Shown here piece after piece: positions 1-5,750 of a stretch of DNA of 11,818 nucleotides. Origin of the DNA: JARDZI01 sp041639705. GTDB lineage: Bacteria > Bacillota > Clostridia > Clostridiales > Caloramatoraceae. Location of the stretch: NCBI GenBank assembly GCA_041639705.1, contig JBEQBT010000087.1, forward strand, positions 1 to 11,818, written 5' to 3'. The position numbers were made by a program, and so were the translations under genes. The notes beneath the pieces are model-generated. The model saw nothing but the letters and a program-made list of their open reading frames with translations, did not search any database and was not told where the DNA came from. Position 1 is the first letter of the stretch; every line of letters starts with the position of its first letter.

Positions 1-369
1 ATGCAGACCAATAAGACTCTTAACCAGGCCGTTGAAGACCTGAAAAAAAGTTTGACAGAACACAAATTTGGTGTTTTATGGGAATTAAACTTAAAGGATA
101 AGCTTAATGAAAAGGGATTGGATTTTAATAAAAACTTTAAAGTACTAGAAGTGTGTAACCCTGTGCAGGCAAAAAAGGTACTGGAAACTCAAATAGAGGT
201 TGGATACTTCTTACCCTGCAAAATGGTAGTATATGAAGATTTGGATTCTGTATTTATTGGTATGTTAAAGCCTACAGGGTTAATTGAACTATTAAAAAAT
301 GATAAGCTCACAAACATCGCATTGGAAGTTGAAAATGATATGAAATCTGCAATAAACAAAGCTGTATAA
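1..369 (+). CDS. DUF302 family protein, 5' end uncertain
   Basis: A small soluble protein of 122 residues as seen. The family signature is clear: FGVLWELNLKDKL at about residues 23-35, FKVLEVCNP at 46-54 and VGYFLPCKMVVYED at 67-80. Cys52 and Cys73 fall in the two most conserved blocks. DUF302 proteins have no settled biochemical role; they often sit beside redox, sulfur or metal genes, which fits the metal-related neighbourhood here. The first visible base is the A of an ATG, so the ribosome binding site is out of view. Homologues usually have a few residues before the position matching QTNKT, so the true start may lie upstream of the window. There is no signal peptide and no membrane segment. 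The gene converges on the copA remnant; the palindrome downstream may end its transcript. Family assignment is firm, function unknown. Confidence 0.85.
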   Translation: MQTNKTLNQAVEDLKKSLTEHKFGVLWELNLKDKLNEKGLDFNKNFKVLEVCNPVQAKKVLETQIEVGYFLPCKMVVYEDLDSVFIGMLKPTGLIELLKNDKLTNIALEVENDMKSAINKAV

Positions 370-432
370 ATAAAACTTAATAATAATAATTTCATGATTA
401 AATATCAGTCATTCATTCCACATATAGTGAGG

Positions 433-478
433 AGCAAAAAATTTCCCTAAAACAATTGTTTTAGGGAAATTTTTTGCT
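433..478. terminator. Perfect 46-bp palindrome, possible two-way terminator
   Basis: Both 23-base arms (433-455 and 456-478) are exact reverse complements with no spacer; the centre is CAATTG. The core has CCC paired with GGG, and each strand ends in a run of six T (470-475 on +), as a bidirectional intrinsic terminator would between the convergent DUF302 gene and the copA remnant. The GC core is short, and such a long, perfect, loop-free dyad is unusual for a terminator. It lies within the foreign-looking tail that replaces the rest of copA, so it could instead be part of a decayed mobile element. Confidence 0.5.
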
Positions 479-516
479 ATCTCTAGTTTTACTGGACGAT
501 GAGTTTTCCTTTGAAC

Positions 517-885
517 ATTATCTCCTGTCAACATAATAACCTCAATACCCATTGCCTTGAGGCTCTGAATAGCTATATAAGAATCCTCTTTTACTGTATC
601 TGCCACAGCAACAATTCCTGCTGCTACATTGTCAATTGCAATGTACATCGGGGTCTTTCCCTTATCAGCGAGCTTTGCAACATCTCCCTCAAGTAAGGCT
701 ATATCTATGCCTATTGCATCCATCATCTTCTTATTTCCTAAAAAGACTCTTTTATCCTCTACAGTAGATACAACTCCTTGTCCCTGAATTGCCTCAAACT
801 CCTTGGGGTCATCAAGCTTCAGTCCTGTTTCTTTAGCTCCAAGGACAATTGCTTCTCCAAGAGGATGTTCTGAAGCCTTTTTGCA
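517..885 (-). pseudogene. copA: copA remnant: internal piece of a Cu(+) P1B-type ATPase
   Basis: Translating the minus strand from 885 gives KKASEHPLGEAIVLGAKETG, then AIQGQGVVST, DKGKTPMYIAIDN, VADTVKEDS and finally VIMLTGDN ending at 517. This is the nucleotide-binding domain (SEHPL, GxGV) and the first part of the phosphorylation domain (TGDN) of a copper-exporting CopA-type ATPase. The N-terminal metal-binding domain, the membrane helices, the DKTGT phosphorylation site and everything after TGDN are missing, so it cannot transport ions. Two in-frame TAA stops stand just upstream at 889-894. After 517 the frame stays open to 409 but encodes unrelated residues that run through the 46-bp palindrome. 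About 123 of roughly 750-800 codons remain, still open and well conserved, suggesting fairly recent loss. It lies downstream of zur on the same strand. Confidence 0.85.
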
Positions 886-888
886 ACC

Positions 889-918
889 TTATTAGTAATG
901 TATGAATTTTATTAGTAA
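889..918. repeat. 10-bp direct repeat at the broken 5' edge of copA
   Basis: TTATTAGTAA occurs at 889-898 and again at 909-918, 10 bases apart, exactly between the end of copA homology (885) and the zur stop codon (921). Short direct repeats at such an edge fit a deletion by replication slippage, but in sequence this AT-rich the match could be chance. Confidence 0.45.
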
Positions 919-920
919 AT

Positions 921-1349
921 TTACTTTAATTGTTTACAATTCTGACAATAACCATATATTTCAAACTTATGTTCAGTCACATCAAAGTCAATTTTTTTCT
1001 TTAACAGTTTCTCAAATTCCCCAAAGGGACATTCTTCAATAGTAATCGTTTTATGACAGCCTATACAAATAACGTAATGTTTATGATGAACATGCTTTAA
1101 TTCATATCTTGCTTTACCATCATCAAATATATTTGATTTTATAATTATTCCTTTTAACATTAGCATTTCAAAGGTTCTATACACAGTTGACAGGCAGGTC
1201 AAAACATTTTTTTGCTTTAACATCAAAAATATTTCTTCAGCTGTTAATGGAATTTCTGAATTTTGCAGAATCTCAAGTACTGCATTCCTGCTCCTGGTAT
1301 TTTTTATACCTTTACTTGTAAGAACTTCTTTATATTTATTTACCTTCAA
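921..1349 (-). CDS. zur: Fur-family metalloregulator, probably Zur (zinc uptake repressor)
   Basis: A 142-residue DNA-binding metal sensor of the Fur family. It has an N-terminal winged helix with recognition segment STVYRTFEML (about residues 54-63), the His cluster HVHHKHYVICIGC (86-98), and a second CxxC, CQNC (135-138). The two CxxC pairs form the structural zinc site of this family. Nothing in the protein alone separates Zur from Fur or PerR; its place as last gene after znuA, znuC and znuB is the reason for calling it Zur. I chose the TTG start at 1349 because AAAGGG lies 9-14 bases before it. An ATG at 1358 touches that same AAAGGG, and a TTG at 1388 (155 residues) has GGAAA too close. 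The znuB stop is 75 bases upstream, so the gene is probably made from the znu promoter and subject to its own control. No clear terminator follows. Confidence 0.85.
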   Translation of the reverse strand: MKVNKYKEVLTSKGIKNTRSRNAVLEILQNSEIPLTAEEIFLMLKQKNVLTCLSTVYRTFEMLMLKGIIIKSNIFDDGKARYELKHVHHKHYVICIGCHKTITIEECPFGEFEKLLKKKIDFDVTEHKFEIYGYCQNCKQLK

Positions 1350-1424
1350 TAAAATCATCCCTTTATAATGTTTGATGTCATTTAACAATTTCCTTAAACA
1401 TCTATTTTATCTTTTAATTGCAGT

Positions 1425-2264
1425 TTAACAATTTGACTTTGCTGCATCTCTTCTTAAAAAGATTTTACTTAATAAATTTTTATAAATTAAAACACAAACA
1501 AGTGTAATAACTCCAACGATTACGATTGTACCACCAGGTTTAAAATCAGCATAATAGGAGATATACAATCCTGAAATAGCGAACATTAAAGCGAAAATAA
1601 CAGAAAAAATTACTGTCTGCTTGTAGCTTTTAGCAATCTGCATAGCAGCTGCAACAGGCAAAACCATCAGGGAAGATATTACCAGAGTTCCTACAGTCCT
1701 AGCCGATATGGAAATGGTAATAGCGGTGAGTAGGGTAAATATAAAATTTATGGTCTTTATAGGTATTCCAGCAAGTCTTGCTGACTCCTCGTCAAAGGTG
1801 ATGTAAAATAGTTCTTTGTATAATAAAATAACTGATAAAATAACAATGACACTTAATCCAATTACCATATAGAGTTCAAAATCAGTTATTGCTACAATAC
1901 TACCAAATAAAAAGCTGTTAAAGCTTGCACTATTCTTAACAAACCCAGATAGAATACCCGCAAGCCCAATTCCTGTAGACATGATTACTGCTATTGCAAT
2001 TTCAGAATATTTAGGAAAGGATTTTCTTATCTTTTCTATACCAAAAGCAGCCCCGATTGTAAAAACCACAGAACCAAGAATAGGATTAATTCCAAAAGCC
2101 AATCCTGCAGCAACTCCAGCCAGTGAGTTGTGTGAAAGAGAGTCTCCAATCATTGAAAGTCTCTTAAGAACGACGATAACACCTATGCTCGGTGTAATGA
2201 TTGCTATTAACAAGCCTACAATAAAAGCTCTCTGCATAAAATCATATTGAAAGATACTCAACAT
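1425..2264 (-). CDS. znuB: Zinc ABC transporter, membrane permease (ZnuB/AdcB type)
   Basis: A 279-residue integral membrane protein of the ABC-3 family, which forms the channel for zinc or manganese taken from a lipoprotein receptor. It is hydrophobic throughout, with about eight or nine helices. Visible family features are the opening FMQRAFIVGLLIAIITPSIGV, the segment RLSMIGDSLSHNSLAGVAAG (about residues 35-54) that contacts the ATPase, and FDEESARLAGIP (about 157-168). The length is typical. The ATG at 2264 is preceded by AGAGGTAACCTA, a good ribosome binding site. It follows znuC by 49 bases and precedes zur, all on the same strand, so co-transcription is very likely. Zinc rather than manganese is inferred from the ligand set of the neighbouring ZnuA. 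Confidence 0.92.
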   Translation of the reverse strand: MLSIFQYDFMQRAFIVGLLIAIITPSIGVIVVLKRLSMIGDSLSHNSLAGVAAGLAFGINPILGSVVFTIGAAFGIEKIRKSFPKYSEIAIAVIMSTGIGLAGILSGFVKNSASFNSFLFGSIVAITDFELYMVIGLSVIVILSVILLYKELFYITFDEESARLAGIPIKTINFIFTLLTAITISISARTVGTLVISSLMVLPVAAAMQIAKSYKQTVIFSVIFALMFAISGLYISYYADFKPGGTIVIVGVITLVCVLIYKNLLSKIFLRRDAAKSNC

Positions 2265-2313
2265 TAGGTTACCTCTTTTCTACAACAATCTGTACTGTCG
2301 TGTATATGCAAAT

Positions 2314-3036
2314 TCACACTATACCGTAAATTTCCGTGACAAACTCCTTTGTCATACCGTCCTTTGGATTATGCTCGAACAAACCATTTTCTCCCAAACA
2401 AATTAATCTATTAGCATGAACAGTTATTGCTCCTATGTCATGAGTAACCATTACAACAGTTAATCCAAGCTCCTTATTAAGACGTGCAAGTAAACAATAT
2501 ACTGCATCCTCCGACTTTGCATCAATTCCAACTGTCGGCTCGTCTAAAAATAAGATCACTGGTTCACTTACTAGGACTCTGGCGATAAATACCCTTTGCT
2601 GCTGCCCACCTGACAAATCACCTATTAATCTTTTGCCATAGTCTTGCATACCCACTTTTTCTAAAGCATTGTATACTTTTTCTTTATGCTGTTTTTTCGG
2701 CAACTTAAAAAGACCAATATTAGAAAAGAGGTTAGCCTGAACAACTTCTTCAACAGTAGCCGGGAAGCTGCCATTAAAAGAATTTGCCTTTTGAGAAACA
2801 TAACCAATCTTATTCCAATTTTTAAAACTGTTGATGTTTTCGTCTAATAAGAAAATATCACCGTTTAAAGGTGTAAGTATTTTAAGCATTAACTTAATCA
2901 GAGTACTTTTACCCGAACCATTTGTTCCAATTATGCCTAAAAAATCACCTTTATTTACTGAAAAGCTGATATTTTTTAATACAAGCTTTTCATTGTATCC
3001 GAAATTCAAGTTTTTAACTTCGATTAATTTATCCAT
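2314..3036 (-). CDS. znuC: Zinc ABC transporter, ATP-binding protein (ZnuC/AdcC type)
   Basis: The 240-residue ATPase that powers zinc import on the inner face of the membrane. All motifs are intact: Walker A GTNGSGKST (37-45), Q-loop Gln82, signature LSGGQQQ (141-147), Walker B VILFLDEP (160-167) and the switch histidine in VTHD (His199). Length is normal for metal-type ABC-3 ATPases. The ATG at 3036 is preceded by AGGTGAT, which begins next to the znuA stop codon; the genes are 16 bases apart, so translation is probably coupled. The C-terminal tail after the H-loop is short and regular. It pairs with the adjacent permease and the lipoprotein receptor. Confidence 0.94.
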   Translation of the reverse strand: MDKLIEVKNLNFGYNEKLVLKNISFSVNKGDFLGIIGTNGSGKSTLIKLMLKILTPLNGDIFLLDENINSFKNWNKIGYVSQKANSFNGSFPATVEEVVQANLFSNIGLFKLPKKQHKEKVYNALEKVGMQDYGKRLIGDLSGGQQQRVFIARVLVSEPVILFLDEPTVGIDAKSEDAVYCLLARLNKELGLTVVMVTHDIGAITVHANRLICLGENGLFEHNPKDGMTKEFVTEIYGIV

Positions 3037-3052
3037 TATAATTTATCACCTA

Positions 3053-3979
3053 TTATTGTAATGCTTTTTTCAAAGCCTCAAGATTTTCCCTCATTACTGA
3101 GAAGTAGTCCTTCCCTGCCTGAATATCCTCTTCTTTAAGCCCTTCCAGCGGATTTAACATCGCTGTTTTAGCACCTACTCCTTTTGCAATTGTTTCAGCA
3201 ACCTTGGGACTTATTAATTCTTCAAAAAAGATGTATTTCACATTGTTTGCCTTTGCAAATTCAGTAATTTCAGCCATTTTAGCAGGTGTAGGCTCTGAGT
3301 CGGCGTTTAAGCCTTCAATTGCTATCTGATTTAGCCCATAGGTGTCAGTTATATACCCAAAAGCCTTGTGAGCTACTATAATATCTTTTTTTGTAAATTT
3401 TGCTATAGACTCTTTATATTCTTTATCCAAATCATCTAATTTTTTTACATTATCGGTATAGTTTTTCTCGTAATAATTTTTATTTGCTGGGTCAGCAGTT
3501 ACAAGAGCATTTTTAATTGCTTCCATCTGACTTTTCGCTAGAATTGGGTTAAGCCATACATGTGGATCATATTTTAAATCCCCAACTTGGTCATCATTTT
3601 CTAAAAGTTTTAAATTCTTTGCGGTCTCAACTGCTATTAATTTCTTATTATCAAGTGTCTTTAATACTTTTTCTGTCCATATTTCCATTCCTGCCCCATT
3701 ATATATAAGCAGATTTGCTTTTTCAAGATTTGCTATGTCTCTTGGCGTCAGCTCCCATTCATGGGGTTCTATTCCAGCGGGAGTAAGATTAGTCAAATTA
3801 ATTTTATCTCCACCGATTTTTTTAGTAAAGTCGTACATTGTATAAAAACTTGTATAAACAGAAATTTTATTACTGTCCACAGAGTTTTTGTTTTCCTTTG
3901 TTTTTGCAGAACACCCTGAAAACACAGCAATAATTAACATAATAATTAGGAACTGAAGTATCATAACTTTTTTCTTCAT
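3053..3979 (-). CDS. znuA: Zinc-binding lipoprotein of ABC importer (ZnuA/AdcA, cluster A-I)
   Basis: A lipid-anchored receptor on the outer face of the membrane that captures zinc for ZnuBC. From the ATG at 3979 it is 308 residues: a signal peptide MKKKVMILQF plus hydrophobic core, with lipobox FSGC (Cys23). Likely metal ligands are His73 (EPHEW), His140 (DPHVWLNP), His204 (VAHKAFGY) and Glu279 (NPLEGL). A third-position histidine is the zinc-type (AdcA/ZnuA) arrangement; manganese receptors such as PsaA have glutamate there. The His/Asp-rich loop of many ZnuA proteins is absent: the segment before His140 has only LENDDQVGDLKYD. I prefer the ATG at 3979 because AGGA lies nine bases before it; an ATG at 3985 leaves only three. 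It is first in the operon, directly behind the promoter and Fur-family box. Confidence 0.92.
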   Translation of the reverse strand: MKKKVMILQFLIIMLIIAVFSGCSAKTKENKNSVDSNKISVYTSFYTMYDFTKKIGGDKINLTNLTPAGIEPHEWELTPRDIANLEKANLLIYNGAGMEIWTEKVLKTLDNKKLIAVETAKNLKLLENDDQVGDLKYDPHVWLNPILAKSQMEAIKNALVTADPANKNYYEKNYTDNVKKLDDLDKEYKESIAKFTKKDIIVAHKAFGYITDTYGLNQIAIEGLNADSEPTPAKMAEITEFAKANNVKYIFFEELISPKVAETIAKGVGAKTAMLNPLEGLKEEDIQAGKDYFSVMRENLEALKKALQ

Positions 3980-4004
3980 AAACATAAATCCTTTTTATTC
4001 TATT

Positions 4005-4019
4005 TGCAAATCATTCGCA
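4005..4019. promoter_or_regulatory. 7-1-7 Fur-family operator, probable Zur box
   Basis: Read on the minus strand this is TGCGAAT-G-ATTTGCA, two 7-base arms around one base with six of seven pairs matching. This is the 7-1-7 layout of Fur, Zur and PerR boxes. It begins 7 bases after the -10 hexamer of the znuA promoter, so it covers the transcription start. Its GC-containing arms differ from the Fur consensus TGATAAT, consistent with a separate zinc regulator. Confidence 0.7.
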
Positions 4020-4026
4020 TTACAAT

Positions 4027-4055
4027 ATTATAATTTACTTATTTAAAAAAAGCAA
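4027..4055 (-). promoter_or_regulatory. Sigma-70-type promoter of the znuACB-zur operon
   Basis: On the minus strand the -35 is TTGCTT (4055-4050), the spacer is exactly 17 bases, and the -10 is a perfect TATAAT (4032-4027). Transcription should start near 4020, about 40 bases before the znuA ATG at 3979. It shows that znuA need not depend on the upstream membrane-protein gene. Confidence 0.75.
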
Positions 4056-4057
4056 GG

Positions 4058-4081
4058 CTCTTCTAATATCTCTTCTAATAT
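4058..4081. repeat. Exact 12-bp tandem duplication upstream of znu promoter
   Basis: CTCTTCTAATAT stands at 4058-4069 and is repeated without a gap or mismatch at 4070-4081. It lies immediately upstream of the -35 of the znu promoter and just after the stop codon of the gene at 4089-4637. A role as an upstream element is possible but not shown. Confidence 0.8.
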
Positions 4082-4088
4082 ATCTTTT

Positions 4089-4637
4089 TTATTTTAGTTT
4101 TGATATAAATGAGATAGCTATAATAATAACAGCGAGAATAACAGTAGCCACTCTTACCTTTTTTATATCTAAAAAAAATAGTTTTTCAAATATTCCAGCA
4201 TCATTATATAAGTGATTTTTCTTAATAATACTAAGCATTGTTTGTATTCCTATTAGACTTGAAAAAACTCCAACTAGAATAAAAGAAGTTTGATATTTAA
4301 CTAAAAATACTGCTGCAGCAGATAAGCCTATAATAGGCAAAATATCAACTAGGTGATGAGCACAGCAGGCTATCATAGAGAGTGTTGAAATTCCACCTGA
4401 TGCAGCCATTTCTGTCGCAGCACCGGTTATTTTTTTGTCTTGGTTATGTTTAATATAGTGATAGAGTCCAACTTGTATCCCAAACCCTACAGTTAAGAGC
4501 ATAATCCAATACCAAATTTGATAAAACTGGTCTATTGCATGATCTAGGGAATTAGCAAGTGTAAGAATAACAAAATAAATCAAAAGTAAAGAAACACTAC
4601 CAATTATACCAAAAATTATCGAAGGATATTTTCTCAT
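4089..4637 (-). CDS. Uncharacterised five-helix membrane protein with CCAHH motif
   Basis: A 182-residue integral membrane protein. I see five hydrophobic segments, at about residues 5-27, 42-62, 82-113, 118-138 and 161-179. The third starts with a small-residue run (AASGGIST) and holds MIACCAHHLVDILPIIG, with the motif Cys91-Cys92-Ala-His94-His95 near or in the membrane. Two cysteines and two histidines together suggest binding or transfer of a soft metal such as copper, zinc or mercury, but no family with known function was recognised. Its place directly before the zinc operon on the same strand supports a metal role. The start is ATG 4637, with AAAGGTGG eight bases before it; a TTG at 4655 would add six residues but overlaps that binding site. 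Downstream znuA has its own promoter, so co-regulation is not proven. Confidence 0.75.
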   Translation of the reverse strand: MRKYPSIIFGIIGSVSLLLIYFVILTLANSLDHAIDQFYQIWYWIMLLTVGFGIQVGLYHYIKHNQDKKITGAATEMAASGGISTLSMIACCAHHLVDILPIIGLSAAAVFLVKYQTSFILVGVFSSLIGIQTMLSIIKKNHLYNDAGIFEKLFFLDIKKVRVATVILAVIIIAISFISKLK

Positions 4638-5316
4638 GATTTTTCCACCTTTCAATTATATATAAATATACCTCCAAATATAATCCAGCTCTTAATCATA
4701 TTTTCCTCAAATGCTGAGTTTAGTAGTAATAAAGTCACACCTGCCGTGAGATTACATTTAGCATCTATAGCATTATTTTTTTTATTTTTTACAAGTGGGA
4801 ATTTACAAAATAAATATTACCATACAATTATGACTACTAGAGCAATTGGAGTATATTGGTTGCCGACACCTCAATTGTCTTATTTGACACATCATCTTGC
4901 TTTATTTCATACTTATCTTCATTTAAACCTTGCTTTTTATTGTTTTTTACCTCCTTTTGCATGATTTGTATTTCTACAAGCATTCCTATTGCTATCTTTG
5001 AGCAATAGATGTAACAACTAAGTTGCCTATCATAAAAGTTCTATCATATGTCTATTTCTCCTTTATACCCTATTTTATAGCAAATTCTATGCCAATAATG
5101 TTTTTTGTTTATGTTCTAATTAGTGCAGCAACATAATTTCATTTTTTCGTTTTGATGTATCATTTTTTTATACAGCATTGACACTATAAAAATAGTATAT
5201 TATTTATATTTAATCCCTTTTATTAAACCTCCTTTATTATGGCAGAAAAAAATTAACTTTTGTAGGTGTATGAACTTTAAGGCTTAAATTTAAAATTTAA
5301 ATAGCCTGTACCAGTA
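4638..5316. other. Gene-poor spacer between divergent zinc and iron blocks
   Basis: About 680 very AT-rich bases with no intact gene. The only long + frame (4746-4964) has no ribosome binding site and an unnatural composition rich in His, Leu, Tyr and Phe, and I reject it. On the minus strand a Shine-Dalgarno site and broken reading frames at 4817-5047 may be a decayed gene, listed separately. Just before the feo promoter, 5281-5306 is an imperfect AT-rich palindrome (GGCT...AGCC). No promoter was identified for the gene starting at 4637. Confidence 0.6.
4817..5047 (-). pseudogene. Possible decayed small membrane-protein gene
   Basis: On the minus strand AAAGGAG (5064-5058) precedes an ATG at 5047 by ten bases, but that frame stops after five codons. 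Switching frames gives a protein-like chain: MIGNLVVTSIAQR, then AIGMLVEIQIMQKE continuing into a charged stretch (QGLNEDKYEIKQDD ... IEVSAT), then PIALVVIIVW before a stop at 4817-4819. A hydrophobic start, a charged middle and a second hydrophobic segment would suit a small membrane protein. Three frames are needed, so this is either a gene with several small indels or chance in AT-rich DNA. No family was recognised. If real, it lay upstream of the CCAHH gene on the same strand and may have shared its transcript. Confidence 0.25.
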
Positions 5317-5345
5317 TTGACAAAATATAGAATATGTTATAAAAT
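5317..5345 (+). promoter_or_regulatory. Sigma-70-type promoter of the feo operon
   Basis: A perfect -35 TTGACA (5317-5322), a 17-base spacer and a -10 TAAAAT (5340-5345). Transcription should start near 5352, leaving a leader of about 170 bases before feoA. Confidence 0.85.
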
Positions 5346-5347
5346 CT

Positions 5348-5374
5348 AATTGAATATAATTATCATAATCAATT
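5348..5374. promoter_or_regulatory. 27-bp Fur-box-like palindrome over the feo start site
   Basis: An inverted repeat centred at 5361, with AATTGA at 5348-5353 mirrored by TCAATT at 5369-5374 and 11 of 13 pairs matching. Inside it, TGAATATAATTATCA (5351-5365) matches the Fur 7-1-7 consensus TGATAATnATTATCA at 13 of the 14 or 15 scored positions allowing for the free centre base. It begins two bases after the -10, so a bound Fur protein would block the promoter when iron is plentiful. The Fur protein itself is probably encoded elsewhere. Confidence 0.8.
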
Positions 5375-5482
5375 GGAGCAATTATATTTAGTATTTTTAT
5401 TGCTTTCATATTTCAAATGTTTATCAAGGGCTCTAATCCAGATAGAACAGCTAAATGAAATGGTTATGAATAATTCTACAAT

Positions 5483-5506
5483 TTAACTTACATATTAACT
5501 TACATA
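5483..5506. repeat. Exact 12-bp tandem duplication in the feo leader
   Basis: TTAACTTACATA at 5483-5494 is repeated immediately at 5495-5506 without mismatch. It ends five bases before the feoA Shine-Dalgarno site (AGAGGTGAT, 5512-5520), so copy number could alter leader length or structure close to the binding site. Confidence 0.85.
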
Positions 5507-5524
5507 AAATAAGAGGTGATAATT

Positions 5525-5749
5525 ATGAGCATATATGATTTAAGACCAGGTAGAAGTGCCATTATAGACACAATTACTGGAGATACAAAACTTGCTAAAA
5601 GGCTGTTTGCTCTTGGATGTATTGAAGGAACAAAGGTAACTGTTAAAAACCCTGCTCCATTAGGTGATCCTATAATAATAAGCTTAAGAGGCTTTGACAT
5701 TGCTATACGAAGGAATGATGCAAAAAATATCAGAATAAAGGAGGTGTAA
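5525..5749 (+). CDS. feoA: FeoA, ferrous iron transport accessory protein
   Basis: A 74-residue cytoplasmic protein with an SH3-like fold that assists the FeoB iron channel. The family pattern is complete: MSIYDLRPGRSAII at the start, the LAKRLFALGCIEGTKVTV segment (about 24-41), PLGDPIIISLRGFDIAIRR (about 45-63) and a short basic tail. The ATG at 5525 is chosen because AGAGGTGAT lies five to thirteen bases before it; a GTG at 5516 falls inside this ribosome binding site. feoB starts one base after its stop codon. It is the first gene behind the feo promoter and the Fur-like box. It exists here as a single separate FeoA, not fused to FeoB. Confidence 0.95.
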   Translation: MSIYDLRPGRSAIIDTITGDTKLAKRLFALGCIEGTKVTVKNPAPLGDPIIISLRGFDIAIRRNDAKNIRIKEV

Positions 5750-5750
5750 A

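Noticed and set aside
409..726. The 105-residue minus-strand frame as an intact gene
   Set aside because: The ATG is inside the P-ATPase nucleotide-binding domain, the homologous frame continues upstream to 885, and the C-terminal part is unrelated sequence; it is a remnant.
4637..4655. TTG start at 4655 for the CCAHH protein
   Set aside because: It would overlap the AAAGGTGG ribosome binding site that serves the ATG at 4637.
4746..4964. 72-codon + strand reading frame in the spacer
   Set aside because: No ribosome binding site, odd composition rich in His, Leu, Tyr and Phe, and it lies antisense to the candidate decayed gene; it looks like chance.
5178..5206. TTGACA at 5178-5183 as an additional + strand promoter
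   Set aside because: At 16-18 bases spacing there is only TATTTA or similar; TATTAT needs a 14-base spacer. The promoter at 5317 is far better.
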